A DNA stretch of 64,000 bases from Streptomyces sp. NBC_00425. Lineage in GTDB: Bacteria > Actinomycetota > Actinomycetes > Streptomycetales > Streptomycetaceae. The notes under the pieces were generated by a model. It worked only from the letters and a program-made list of their open reading frames with translations. It was not told the origin of the DNA and did no database searches. Of the stretch, positions 51,850 to 60,412 are shown piece after piece; the first letter of the stretch is position 1; the number at the start of each line of letters is the position of its first letter. The translations under genes and the position numbers were made by a program. The stretch spans positions 3,906,001-3,970,000 of the forward strand of contig NZ_CP107928.1 in assembly GCF_036030735.1 (NCBI RefSeq), written 5' to 3'.

Positions 51850-52536
51850 TCAGACGGACGTCGCGTTCTCCTTCACCGTGATCCGGCCCTTGCGGATCGT
51901 CGCGACGCGCGGGGCCTTCCTCGCTATGGCGGAGTCGTGGGTGACCATGATGAAGGTCAGTCCGTGCTCCTTCCACAGGGTGTGCAGCACGTCCATGATC
52001 TCGTCCCGCATGCCCTCGTCGAGGTTGCCGGTCGGTTCGTCGGCGAGGAGCACCTTCGGCTGCTTGACCAGCGCGCGGGCGATCGCGACGCGCTGCTGCT
52101 GGCCGCCCGACATCTCGGACGGCAGATGCCCGAGGCGTTCGCCGAGGCCCACCGACTTCAGCGCCTCGGCGGCCCGCTCACGGCGCTCCCCGCCCTTCAC
52201 GCCGAGCGGGACGAGGGCCGTCTCGACGTTCTCCCGCGCGTTGAGCGTCGGGATCAGGTTGAAGGACTGGAAGACGAAGCCGATGTTCTCGCTGCGCACC
52301 TTCGTCAGCCGGGCCTCGGAGAGCTTGGCCAGGTCGACGCCGTCGAGGACGATCTCGCCCTCGCTGGGCCGGTCGAGCGCGCCGATCATCTGCAGCAGGG
52401 TGGACTTGCCGCCGCCGGTGGGCCCCTGGATGACGAGCCGGTCGCCGTCGGGGACGGTCAGGTCGACGCCGTCGAGAGCGTGGACGGTCTCCTTGCCCCG
52501 GGTGTAGCGCTTGGTGACGCCTCTGAGTTCGTACAT
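51850..52536 (-). CDS. ABC transporter ATP-binding protein, MacB/LolD type
   Basis: 228 residues. Walker A IQGPTGGGKSTLLQMIGAL, Q-loop FVFQSFNLIPTLNA, signature EMSGGQQQRVAIARAL, Walker B PKVLLADEPTGNLD, H-loop VTHDSAI. This is the mechanotransmitting MacB/LolD/FtsE class. It is encoded 36 nt downstream of the FtsX-type permease and forms a complex with it. The C terminus (IRKGRITVKENATSV) is normal. Role unknown; envelope stress or peptide export is usual for the class. Confidence 0.94.
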   Translation of the reverse strand: MYELRGVTKRYTRGKETVHALDGVDLTVPDGDRLVIQGPTGGGKSTLLQMIGALDRPSEGEIVLDGVDLAKLSEARLTKVRSENIGFVFQSFNLIPTLNARENVETALVPLGVKGGERRERAAEALKSVGLGERLGHLPSEMSGGQQQRVAIARALVKQPKVLLADEPTGNLDEGMRDEIMDVLHTLWKEHGLTFIMVTHDSAIARKAPRVATIRKGRITVKENATSV

Positions 52537-52572
52537 GGGGACAACAACTCCTCAAGCTGGTGGGTGGGTTGG

Positions 52573-54024
52573 CTATTCGACGCGGCGCAGCGCGTCCGCC
52601 GGGCGCAGCCGTGAGGCGCGCCAGCCGCCGAACGCGCCCGCGATCAGGCCGCCGGCCACGGCGAGCGCCACCGCGACGGCCACCGTCGCGACGCTCACCG
52701 GAGCCGTCAGCGCGACGTCGAGGGTCCTGGCGGCCGTCCGGCGGCCGAAGCCGCCGCCACCGCCGGGGCCGCCCTGGCCGCCTGCGCCGCCGCCCAACTG
52801 GGCCTGGAGGGTGGGGCTGATCGCGGTCACGGCGTAGGCGCCGGCGAGGCCGAGCGCGATGCCGAGGGCGCCGCCCAGCAGTCCGTTGACCACGGCCTCG
52901 CCGACGACCTGCCGGGTGACCCGGCCGGACTTCCAGCCCAGCGCCTTCAGGGTGCCGAACTCGCGCACGCGCCGGGAGACGGCCGAGGAGGTGAGCAGTC
53001 CGGCGACCAGGAAGGCGGCGATCAGGACCGCGATCGACAGCCACTTGCCGACGTTGGCGGCGAGCGAGGAGGCCGTGGAGAGGGAGCCGGAGACGGTGTC
53101 CGCGAGGTCGGCGGAGGTCGTCACCGTCGTGCCCGAGACGTTCTTCTGGATGGTCGACTTGACGCTGTCGATCTTCTGCGAGTCGGTCGCCTTGACGTAG
53201 ATCGTGGTGACCTTGCTCTTCGCGTCGCCGAGGGTCTGGGCCTGGGTCAGCGGGATGTAGACGTTGGCGGCGGCGTCGCCGCTGTCGGCCGTGGCGATGC
53301 CGATCACGGAGAACTTGACGCCGCTGATGGTGAGCGTGGAGCCGACCTTGAGCGACTTCTCCTTGGCGTACGCCGAGTCCACGACGGCGACCTCGGCGTC
53401 GGTCTCCGAGGTCTTGAAGGTGCGGCCGCTGCTGATGGTGGAGGAGGTCAGCGGGCCGAGTTCGGGTTCGGTGACGTCGGCGCCGTAGACGGAGTAGTTG
53501 TTGACGTCGAAGTCCGCGCCGCCGCCCTGCACTTCGCCCTGCGGCCGGGCGCTGCCTCCGGCCTCCCCGCCCTGCCGGCCGCCGCCGGAGCTCTCGTTCT
53601 GCCGGAACTGGCCGCGGGTGAACTGTCCGTCGATCTTGATGACCTGGAGGCTCAGCCCGCCGACCGCGTCGGCGACCCCGCTCTGTTTGCCGACCGTGGC
53701 GACGGTCGCCGCCGACAGGGTCTGGAAGCCCTGGACCAGGACGCGGTCGGTGCTCTGCTCCGCGTCGGAGTCGTTGTCCTGCGCGTCGAACCGGAAGCGG
53801 GGGCGGTCCGAGGAGCTCGCGGCGGGAGCGGCGGCCTTGGTGACCGTCATGTCCGTACCCAGGCCGTACAGGGACTGCAGGACCTTGTCCTGGGCCTTCC
53901 CCATACCGGCGGACACGGAGGTGACCACGATGACCAGCGCGATGCCGAGCGCGAGGCCGGAGGCGACGACGAGTGCCGCTTTTCTGCGGCGGCGCAGTTC
54001 GCGCCTCAGGTAGGTGAAGAACAT
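52573..54024 (-). CDS. FtsX/MacB-type ABC permease
   Basis: 483 residues. Cytoplasmic start RELRRRRKAALVVASGLALGIALVIVVTSVSAG (first helix), a long outside domain (about 45-320) with a Gly/Gln-rich loop near residues 160-180, and three C-terminal helices (LSIAVLIAAFLVAGLLTSSAVSRRVREFGTLKALGW; LGGALGIALGLAGAYAV; VAVAVALAVAGGLIAG) including the coupling motif REFGTLKALGW. Heads the two-gene unit with the ATPase. A mechanotransmission or membrane-remodelling role is inferred from class. Confidence 0.93.
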   Translation of the reverse strand: MFFTYLRRELRRRRKAALVVASGLALGIALVIVVTSVSAGMGKAQDKVLQSLYGLGTDMTVTKAAAPAASSSDRPRFRFDAQDNDSDAEQSTDRVLVQGFQTLSAATVATVGKQSGVADAVGGLSLQVIKIDGQFTRGQFRQNESSGGGRQGGEAGGSARPQGEVQGGGADFDVNNYSVYGADVTEPELGPLTSSTISSGRTFKTSETDAEVAVVDSAYAKEKSLKVGSTLTISGVKFSVIGIATADSGDAAANVYIPLTQAQTLGDAKSKVTTIYVKATDSQKIDSVKSTIQKNVSGTTVTTSADLADTVSGSLSTASSLAANVGKWLSIAVLIAAFLVAGLLTSSAVSRRVREFGTLKALGWKSGRVTRQVVGEAVVNGLLGGALGIALGLAGAYAVTAISPTLQAQLGGGAGGQGGPGGGGGFGRRTAARTLDVALTAPVSVATVAVAVALAVAGGLIAGAFGGWRASRLRPADALRRVE

Positions 54025-54109
54025 GGCCGCAAGCTAGGCACGGCGCGTGATGATGCCATAAGGCCGATATAAGAGAACGATGAGAAGGCTGTGGCGGACC
54101 CCGGAAACA

Positions 54110-54137
54110 CCGATGCCGCCCCTGGGGGCGGCATCGG
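54110..54137 (-). terminator. terminator of the L,D-transpeptidase gene
   Basis: CCGATGCCGCCCC and its exact complement with a 2-nt loop (effectively 12 bp plus a 4-nt loop), about 33 nt after the stop on the minus strand. Confidence 0.85.
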
Positions 54138-54170
54138 GAGCCTGTGGACCGGCTGGGAGCGGGGGTCGGG

Positions 54171-55418
54171 TCAGGCAGCCGAACCGGCCTTCCACTGCGC
54201 CCAGTCCATGTTCCAGCCGTTGAGGCCGTTGTCCGGCGCCACGGTCTTGTCGCCGGTGTTCTTGACCACCACGACGTCGCCGACGATCGAGTTGGTGAAG
54301 AACCAGTAGCCGGCCGTGCCGGTGTCGTTGGCGCCCTTGGTGTCGGACAGACCCACACAGCCGTGGCTGGTGTTCACCGAGCCGAAGATGGACTTCGCGC
54401 CCCAGTAGTTGCCGTGCACGAACGTGCCGGAGTTGGTGAGGCGGATGGCGTGCGGCACGTCCTTGATGTCGTACTCGCCCTTGCCGTCGTCGTCGGTGAA
54501 GCCCACGGTCGCGCCGTTCATGCGCGTCTCCTTGAACTTCTCCGACATCACCATCTGGCCCTCGTACGTCTTGTTGTCGGGCGAGCCGGCGGAGATCGGG
54601 ATGGTCTTGATGACCGTGCCGTTGTGCGTGATCTTCATCTGCTTGGTCTTGGCGTCGACGTAGGAGACCTGGTTGCGGCCGACCTTGAAGGTGATCGTCT
54701 TCTGCTGGACGCCGAAGACGCCCTTGGCGCCCTCCACACCGTCGAGCGCGAGCTTCAGCGTGACGGTGGAGTTCTCCTTCCAGTAGTCCTCGGGACGGCA
54801 GTCCATCCGCTGGGTGGAGAACCAGTGACAGGCGACCTCCTGACCGCTGGTGGAGGTGACCGTGACGCCCTTCTGGACGGCCGCCTTGTCGGTGATCTGC
54901 TTGTTGAAGGTGATCGACACGGGCATGCCCACGCCGACGGTCGAACCGTCCTCCGGCGTGAAGTTGCCTATGAAGCTGTTGGCCGGGGAGACCGTGGTGA
55001 AGGAGGCGTTCTCGTGGGCCACGAGGCCCTTCGAGTCCTTGGCCTCGGCCGCCACCTTGTAGGTGGTGGAGCGCTCGAGCTGCGCGTCCGGCTTCCAACT
55101 GGTCTTGTCCGCGGAGAGCGCGCCCTTGACGGCGGCGCCCTCGGCGGTGGTCATCGTCACGGCGGTGAGGGTGCCCTTGCTCACCGTGACGGCCGCCGAG
55201 TTGTTGATGGAGGCGTTGTCCGAACCGTCCGCCGGCGTGATCTTGATCTGGGCCTCGGATGACTTCTTGGCGGCCGCCTCGTCGGCCTTGGCCTGCGAGG
55301 AGCTTCCTCCGCCGTCGGAGGCGCCGCCGTCACCGCCGGAACACGCGGAAAGCACCAGAACACCGCCGAGCAGTGCGGACGCCGTCATCAGACCTCGGCG
55401 CCGCCTACTGTCCGTCAT
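54171..55418 (-). CDS. L,D-transpeptidase lipoprotein with two Ig-like domains
   Basis: 415 residues. Lipobox LVLSACSGG after an RRRR signal (Tat-like DSRRRRGLM), a Ser/Gly/Lys linker, two beta-sandwich domains (about 60-250) and a YkuD catalytic domain with the active-site motif FVHGNYWG ... SVNTSHGCVGLSD (Cys nucleophile, His pair). It makes 3-3 crosslinks in peptidoglycan or attaches proteins to it, acting outside the membrane. Layout matches the Ldt of mycobacteria and Streptomyces. ATG 55418 is preferred because GGAG lies 8 nt before it; ATG 55433 is possible. Confidence 0.94.
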   Translation of the reverse strand: MTDSRRRRGLMTASALLGGVLVLSACSGGDGGASDGGGSSSQAKADEAAAKKSSEAQIKITPADGSDNASINNSAAVTVSKGTLTAVTMTTAEGAAVKGALSADKTSWKPDAQLERSTTYKVAAEAKDSKGLVAHENASFTTVSPANSFIGNFTPEDGSTVGVGMPVSITFNKQITDKAAVQKGVTVTSTSGQEVACHWFSTQRMDCRPEDYWKENSTVTLKLALDGVEGAKGVFGVQQKTITFKVGRNQVSYVDAKTKQMKITHNGTVIKTIPISAGSPDNKTYEGQMVMSEKFKETRMNGATVGFTDDDGKGEYDIKDVPHAIRLTNSGTFVHGNYWGAKSIFGSVNTSHGCVGLSDTKGANDTGTAGYWFFTNSIVGDVVVVKNTGDKTVAPDNGLNGWNMDWAQWKAGSAA

Positions 55419-55587
55419 CACACGCTTCTCCATCGTTGCCGATTACCTGAACCCCGAGAGTCCCCGTCAAGACCATCAACGCTACGACCGGTTCGTCCCG
55501 TTCCCCCTGCACAGAAGGTGTGGGGCACGCCACGTTCGCGGCGCGGAAGGTGCGGGTGTCGGTTCGTGCGTCTGCTGAGACGAAGAA

Positions 55588-55615
55588 ACCCCGGCCGGCG
55601 GTTGCCGTCCGGGGT
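55588..55615 (-). terminator. terminator of the 118-residue acidic gene
   Basis: ACCCCGG-A-CGGC / GCCG-G-CCGGGGT stem with one internal mismatch, followed by TTTCTT on the minus strand, 20 nt after the stop. Confidence 0.75.
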
Positions 55616-55634
55616 CACGAGTTTCCCGGAACGC

Positions 55635-55991
55635 TCAGCCGATGCGGCCCTCTTCGTCGTCCGCTCCGTCATCCTCGTCGAGATCGTCCTCGTCGAGGTC
55701 CCACTCCGGCGAATCCGGGTCGTGGTCGACCCGTTCACTGGACCAGGAGGCCTGCTGGAGTTCCACCCCGGGCACCTCTCCGACCAGGTCGAAGGGGTCG
55801 ACGAGGTAGGCGAGGGCCTCCGCGGTGTCTTCCGTCACAGCCGCCTCGGCGTGCACGCGCTCGTCGTCCGGGACCTCCGGATCGTCGGCGATCCGCCGCA
55901 GCGCGGCCGTGGTCACGGCGTCCTGGTCGTGCACCTCGAGAAGAACTTCCACTCGAATCCGCACAAAACGTGATGTCTCTTCGTCGCTCAT
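55635..55991 (-). CDS. acidic protein of unknown function
   Basis: 118 residues, not recognised. Residues 1-75 have alternating strands and helices (SRFVRIRVEVLLEVHDQDAVTTAALRRIADD ... AHAEAAVTEDTAEALAYLVDP); the C terminus is a run of Asp/Glu (about 100-114). The frame is open much further upstream, but ATG 55991 is the first start after the divergent promoter region and gives a compact protein. It sits between the L,D-transpeptidase and the sortase-substrate gene; no link is evident. Confidence 0.75.
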   Translation of the reverse strand: MSDEETSRFVRIRVEVLLEVHDQDAVTTAALRRIADDPEVPDDERVHAEAAVTEDTAEALAYLVDPFDLVGEVPGVELQQASWSSERVDHDPDSPEWDLDEDDLDEDDGADDEEGRIG

Positions 55992-56100
55992 GGCCGGAGC
56001 GTACGGCTCATGGCTCCCGCAACTTTCCCGCGACCCGCGACTTTCATTAGCATCGGGGCACACGGCCAATTCGCCAGCGCCACAAGGGGATCGATATTCC

Positions 56101-56493
56101 GTGTCATCCGCTCGACGTCCGTTGCTGACCGCCACCGCCGCGGCGACCCTGCTGGGCGCCCTGTGGTTCGTCCCGTCCGCCAACGCGTCCCAGGAAACCC
56201 CGGCCAGAACGGTCACGACGACGCAGGTCACGACCCAGGCGCGGGCCGCGTCGACGACCACGACCGGGGCGGTGACCCGGGCCGCGGACCGGGCGACGGA
56301 CCGCGGCGCCACGCGGACCCTCGCCGACACCGAGGCCGTCGCCGAGAACGGGGCGGGGGCCGACGACGGCGTCCGGCTCGCCGACACCGGAAGCTTCGAC
56401 ACCACCCCCTACGTGGTCGGCGGGACGACCCTGCTCGCGCTGGGCGCGGGGTTCGTCGTCTATTCCATTCGCCGGGAACGTCTGGGTTTTTGA
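56101..56493 (+). CDS. small LAxTG cell-wall surface protein (sortase E substrate)
   Basis: 130 residues. A signal peptide (SARRPLLTATAAATLLGALWFVPSANA), a Thr/Ala-rich low-complexity stalk of about 65 residues, then LADTG, a membrane helix (YVVGGTTLLALGAGFVVYSI) and the basic tail RRERLGF: the full cell-wall sorting signal. LAxTG is the recognition motif of class E sortases in Streptomyces (chaplins use LAxTG too). There is no recognisable folded domain, so it may be a spacer or coat protein. Start is GTG 56101 (AAGGGGA upstream). Low-complexity Thr content suggests glycosylation. Confidence 0.85.
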   Translation: MSSARRPLLTATAAATLLGALWFVPSANASQETPARTVTTTQVTTQARAASTTTTGAVTRAADRATDRGATRTLADTEAVAENGAGADDGVRLADTGSFDTTPYVVGGTTLLALGAGFVVYSIRRERLGF

Positions 56494-56535
56494 TTTGACT
56501 TGACTCTCCCTTGACAGCCTCTTCATAGTTCGCAC

Positions 56536-57321
56536 ATGAAGAGATCATCGGGGGCCCGGCTGTGCGCCACGGCCGCAATCGGCGCACTGTCGCTCTCCCT
56601 CCTCACCGCCTGCTCCGACGGGGGGTCGAAGGACACCGCGGACTCGAAGACGTCCGCCTCCTCGTCCGCCGCCTCCTCCCAGGCTCCGGCCGCGAAGGCG
56701 CTCACCAAGGCCGAGCTCGAGAAGCTGCTGCTCGCGCAGGGCGAACTCAAGGGCTACAAGGTCGACTCGGGCGACGACACCCTGCCGGCCTCCAAGAACG
56801 TGGTGAAGACCGACAAGCCGGCCTGCGACCCGCTCGCCTGGGCCACGGCCGCGCTCGCCCCGGGCGACACGGACGCGAGCGTCGGCAACACGGTCGCCGA
56901 GGACAAGACGTCCGCCGCCACCGCCAAGCCGACTGATCTCGCGGACGCCTTCGACATCGACATGACGTTCGTCGGACTCTCCTCGTACGAGGGGGACGGC
57001 GCCCAGAAGGCGATGAAGGCCGTCTCCGACGGTGTGACGGCCTGCGCCGGCGGGTTCGGCCTGACGGCCGACAGCGAGAAGACGAAGATCACGAAGATCG
57101 CCGCGGCCAAGGGCTCCGGCAAGGGCGACGAGACGGTCGCGTTCACCGAGGAAGTCGACATGGACGGCCAGGGCAGGGCCACCGCCCACGCCGAGGTGGT
57201 GCGCAAGGGCAACACCGTCGCCACGTTCTACACGGTGAACTTCGCCGCGATGGCCAAGGGCGGCGACCTGGGCCCCGTTCCGGCGGCCGTGATCGACGCG
57301 CAGGTCGCGAAGCTCAAGTAA
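56536..57321 (+). CDS. lipoprotein of unknown function
   Basis: 261 residues. Lipobox LLTACSDGG after a short signal, a Ser/Ala linker of about 30 residues, and an extracellular domain (about 55-260) starting KALTKAELEKLLLAQGELKGYKV. That start and the two Cys (ACDPLAW, VTACAGGF) resemble a Streptomyces lipoprotein family of unknown role. Located 42 nt after the LADTG gene and in the same direction, so possibly co-expressed. ATG 56536 follows a weak site. Ends at a strong hairpin. Confidence 0.88.
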   Translation: MKRSSGARLCATAAIGALSLSLLTACSDGGSKDTADSKTSASSSAASSQAPAAKALTKAELEKLLLAQGELKGYKVDSGDDTLPASKNVVKTDKPACDPLAWATAALAPGDTDASVGNTVAEDKTSAATAKPTDLADAFDIDMTFVGLSSYEGDGAQKAMKAVSDGVTACAGGFGLTADSEKTKITKIAAAKGSGKGDETVAFTEEVDMDGQGRATAHAEVVRKGNTVATFYTVNFAAMAKGGDLGPVPAAVIDAQVAKLK

Positions 57322-57345
57322 CTCCGCTTTGCCCGAGGGAACTTC

Positions 57346-57379
57346 GGGGCCCCGCCGCATCTCCGTGCGGCGGGGCCCC
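57346..57379. terminator. bidirectional terminator, 14-bp perfect stem
   Basis: GGGGCCCCGCCGCA and complement with a 6-nt loop, between the convergent lipoprotein and hutH genes. Confidence 0.9.
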
Positions 57380-57386
57380 GCTCGTG

Positions 57387-58961
57387 CTACCTGAGCGGTC
57401 CGGTGACCGTCTCCACCGCCGCGACGAGCCCGCCGGCGCGCACGAACGCGTCCGCCGCCGCGAGGTCGGGGGCGAGGAACCGGTCAGGGCCGGGGCCCTG
57501 CACGCCCGCCTCGCGCACCGCCGCGATGACCGCGCGCGTCGCCGGCGCCGGGGTCAGCCCCTCGCGCAGCTCCACACCGCGCGTGGCGGCGTACAGCTCG
57601 ACGGCGAGCACGCGCGTCAGGTTGTCGACGGCGGTGCGCAGCTTGCGGGCCGCGGACCAGCCCATCGACACGTGGTCCTCCTGCATCGCCGAGGACGGGA
57701 TCGAGTCGGCGGACGCCGGCACGGCCAGCCGCTTCAACTCGCTGACCAGCGCGGCCTGCGTGTACTGGGCGATCATCAGCCCGGAGTCGACGCCGGCGTC
57801 GTCCGCGAGGAACGGCGGGAGGCCGTGGCTGCGGTTCTTGTCCAGCAGCCGGTCGGTGCGCCGCTCGGCGATGGAGGCGAGGTCGGCCACGGCGATGGCG
57901 AGGAAGTCCAGCACGTAGGCGACCGGCGCGCCGTGGAAGTTGCCGTTGGACTCGACCCGTCCTCCCCCAGTGCCGAAAGCCTGGGAGGTGCCCCCAGGCA
58001 GCACCACCGGGTTGTCGACGGCCGAGGCCAGCTCGCGCTCGGCGACGAGCCGGGCGTGCGCCATGGTGTCGCGGCCGGCGCCGGCGACCTGCGGGGCGCA
58101 GCGCACCGAGTAGGCGTCCTGGACGCGGGGCGCGTCGTCCTGGTGGTGGCCGGTGAGCTCCGAACCCGCCAGCACGGCCAGCATGTTGGCGGCCGAGGCG
58201 CCCTGGCCCGGGTGGGGACGGATGGCGTGCAGCTCGGGGGCGAGCACCTTGTCGGTGCCGAGCAGGGCCTCCAGGCTGAGCGCGGCCGTGACGTCGGCGG
58301 ACTTGTAGAGCATGTCGAGGTCGGCGAGGGCCATGACCAGCATGCCGAGCATGCCGTCGGTGCCGTTGAGGAGCGCCAGGCCCTCCTTCTCGCGCAGCTC
58401 GACGGGGGCGATGCCGTGCTCGGCGAGCAGTTCGCCGGCGGGGCGTACGACGCCCTCCGGGCCCTCCGCGTCGCCCTCCCCCATGAGGGTGAGGGCGCAG
58501 TGCGAGAGCGGGGCCAGGTCGCCGGAGCAGCCCAGGGAGCCGTACTCGTGCACGACCGGGGTGATGCCGGCGTTGAGGATGTCGGCCATCGTCTGCGCGA
58601 CCTCGGGCCGGACGCCGGTGTGCCCGGAGCAGACGGTCTTCAGCCGCAGGAACATCAGCGCCCGGACGACCTCGCGCTCCACCCGCGGGCCCATGCCGGC
58701 GGCGTGCGAGCGGACGATGTTGCGCTGCAGCTGGGCGCGCAGCTCCGGGCTGATGTGCCGGGTGGCGAGGGCGCCGAACCCGGTGGAGACGCCGTAGACG
58801 GGCTCGGGCTTGGCCGCCAGGGCGTCCACGATGCCGCGGGCCGCGGCGAGGGCCGCCACCGCCTCCGCGGAGAGCTCGATCCGGGCGCCGTCGCGTGCCA
58901 CGGCGACCACGTCGGACGCGGTCACGCCGGACGTCCCCACCACCACAGTGTGCATATCCAT
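57387..58961 (-). CDS. hutH: histidine ammonia-lyase
   Basis: 524 residues. It removes ammonia from L-histidine to give urocanate, the first step of histidine use. The MIO cofactor triad is C145-S146-G147 in GSLGCSGDLAPL; Cys instead of Ala at the first position is, as I recall, normal for Streptomyces HAL. YGVSTGFGAL and RVESNGNFHGAP (active-site region) are conserved. Length exceeds the about 514 residues of relatives by an 11-residue insert (about 323-333), caused by a palindromic repeat at 57961-57996. ATG 58961 (MDMHTVVVG) matches the family start; ATG 58955 and the upstream ATG 58997 are alternatives. Confidence 0.95.
   Translation of the reverse strand: MDMHTVVVGTSGVTASDVVAVARDGARIELSAEAVAALAAARGIVDALAAKPEPVYGVSTGFGALATRHISPELRAQLQRNIVRSHAAGMGPRVEREVVRALMFLRLKTVCSGHTGVRPEVAQTMADILNAGITPVVHEYGSLGCSGDLAPLSHCALTLMGEGDAEGPEGVVRPAGELLAEHGIAPVELREKEGLALLNGTDGMLGMLVMALADLDMLYKSADVTAALSLEALLGTDKVLAPELHAIRPHPGQGASAANMLAVLAGSELTGHHQDDAPRVQDAYSVRCAPQVAGAGRDTMAHARLVAERELASAVDNPVVLPGGTSQAFGTGGGRVESNGNFHGAPVAYVLDFLAIAVADLASIAERRTDRLLDKNRSHGLPPFLADDAGVDSGLMIAQYTQAALVSELKRLAVPASADSIPSSAMQEDHVSMGWSAARKLRTAVDNLTRVLAVELYAATRGVELREGLTPAPATRAVIAAVREAGVQGPGPDRFLAPDLAAADAFVRAGGLVAAVETVTGPLR
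57961..57996. repeat. palindromic repeat element inserted in frame in hutH
   Basis: CCTCCCCCAG ... CTGGGAGG(TGCCCCCA) on the plus strand: a hairpin-forming unit of about 33-36 bp. It encodes GGTSQAFGTGG between VVLP and GRVESNGNF, where other HutH proteins have only one or two residues. Similar CTCCCCCAGC...GCTGGGGG(A/T)GG units are, as I recall, scattered between genes in many Streptomyces genomes. No second copy was noticed in this window. Confidence 0.75.
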
Positions 58962-59139
58962 ATTCAGGAGCGTACGCAGTGAAGACGAAGATGTCACCAG
59001 TGGGGGCGGGGTTCGCCCCTTACCGATGCGTCACGTCGCCGCCCCACCCGCGCGGCGCGTCGCCCGGTCGCGGGTCACGTCCCCACCGCGCCGCCCCGCC
59101 CCCGCCCCGCCACCCACGGGTCACCTCACCGCCGGCGCC

Positions 59140-60291
59140 TCAGGGCCGCCCACGGAACCGCCGCCGCTCGCCGGAGCTCCGCTCGCGCGGCGGCTCCGGC
59201 TCGTCGGCCAGCCGCACCACCGGGTCGTCGGGACCCTGCCGTCCGGCGACCACCGGCCGGACGGCCCGCACGGCCTTGGCGCGGTACTGGGCGGCGTCCG
59301 CCAGCCGGAACAGCCGGCGGGCCGAGGACACCGGCCCGATCGGGTCCGCGGTCGAGGCGACCCCACAGGCCACCCCCTCGCCGAGCTCCAGCTCCCCGGC
59401 CCGCCGGCAGAGGTCGTCGGCGACCTTGACGACGTCGTCGGCGGGCGGCCCGACGGCCAGCAGGCAGAACTCGTCCCCGCCGAGCCGGGCGGCGAGCGCC
59501 CCCGGCAGCATCGCCCCGCACAGCGACAGCACCGAACCGAACCGCTCCAGCAGCCGGTCGCCGGCGGCGTGCCCACGGGTGTCGTTGACCCGCTTCAGCC
59601 CGTTGAGATCGCACACCACGAGAGAGACCACCACCCCCTCCGCGCGGTGCCGCTCCACCGCCTCCTCCAGCCGCACGTCGACGGCGCGGCGGTTGGCCAG
59701 ACCGGTGAGGGCGTCGGTGAAGGCGAGGCGGCGGGCCTCCTCCAGCCGCTCGGTCTGGGCGAGCCCGGCGGCGACGACGGCGGCGAGGACGGTCGCGAAA
59801 TCGGCGTCGTCGCGGTCGAAGACCCGGGTGCCGGTGGAGCGGGCGACGTACAGCTCCCCCCAGGCCCGGCCGTGCAGCACGATCGGCGCGACCACACAGG
59901 AACCCCGGCCCCGGCGGCGCAGGGCCGCGACGCGCTGATGGCAGTAGCCGGGACGGCCGGCGGCGAGGCCCTGGGCGGTCTCCACCCAGGCGTTGGGCTC
60001 GCCGCCCGCCGCCCAGCGCTCGTGCAGGAACTCGGTGATCTCGGGGAACTGGTGCACCGGGTAGGCCTCCGCCTCCGGGAACTCGGCCTCGTCGGCGGCG
60101 CGGTCCCCCACGTTCACCAGGACCCGCAGCCGCCCGAGGTCGCGCTCCCACACCGAGAGCGCGGCGAAGCTGCCCGTCAGCGCCCGGCCGGCCCCCAGCG
60201 CGGCCGCACGCCAGGAGTCGCGGGGGGTGCGCGCGGCCGCCATGCCCTGCGCGAGCGCCACCACGGCCGCCAGGCGCGTGTCCTCACCCAT
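59140..60291 (-). CDS. GAF-GGDEF diguanylate cyclase
   Basis: 383 residues. An N-terminal GAF-like sensor (about 15-205; SFAALSVWERDLGRLRVLVNVGD, SCVVAPIVLHGRAWGELYVAR) is joined through a helix to a GGDEF domain (about 215-360) with DALTGLANRRAVDVRLEEAV and an intact signature G271-GDEF-275, so it should make cyclic di-GMP. I see no RxxD inhibitory site just before the signature. No membrane span. In Streptomyces c-di-GMP controls BldD and the timing of sporulation. ATG 60291 is favoured by GGGGGTGAGG directly upstream; ATG 60319 is possible. Confidence 0.9.
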   Translation of the reverse strand: MGEDTRLAAVVALAQGMAAARTPRDSWRAAALGAGRALTGSFAALSVWERDLGRLRVLVNVGDRAADEAEFPEAEAYPVHQFPEITEFLHERWAAGGEPNAWVETAQGLAAGRPGYCHQRVAALRRRGRGSCVVAPIVLHGRAWGELYVARSTGTRVFDRDDADFATVLAAVVAAGLAQTERLEEARRLAFTDALTGLANRRAVDVRLEEAVERHRAEGVVVSLVVCDLNGLKRVNDTRGHAAGDRLLERFGSVLSLCGAMLPGALAARLGGDEFCLLAVGPPADDVVKVADDLCRRAGELELGEGVACGVASTADPIGPVSSARRLFRLADAAQYRAKAVRAVRPVVAGRQGPDDPVVRLADEPEPPRERSSGERRRFRGRP

Positions 60292-60412
60292 CGCCCTCAC
60301 CCCCACTGCCCTCGCCCATGACATCAGGCTAGGGATATTTGGGTGAAAAAGAGACACGAAGGGGGCACTTAGAGTGATGGTCCCGTGGACGACGGCGGCC
60401 GCCCCGGGCATC

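Noticed and set aside
57400..58961. Loss of the MIO cofactor in hutH because the triad is CSG, not ASG
   Set aside because: Cys at the first position is, as I recall, normal in Streptomyces histidine ammonia-lyases and still cyclises to the cofactor.
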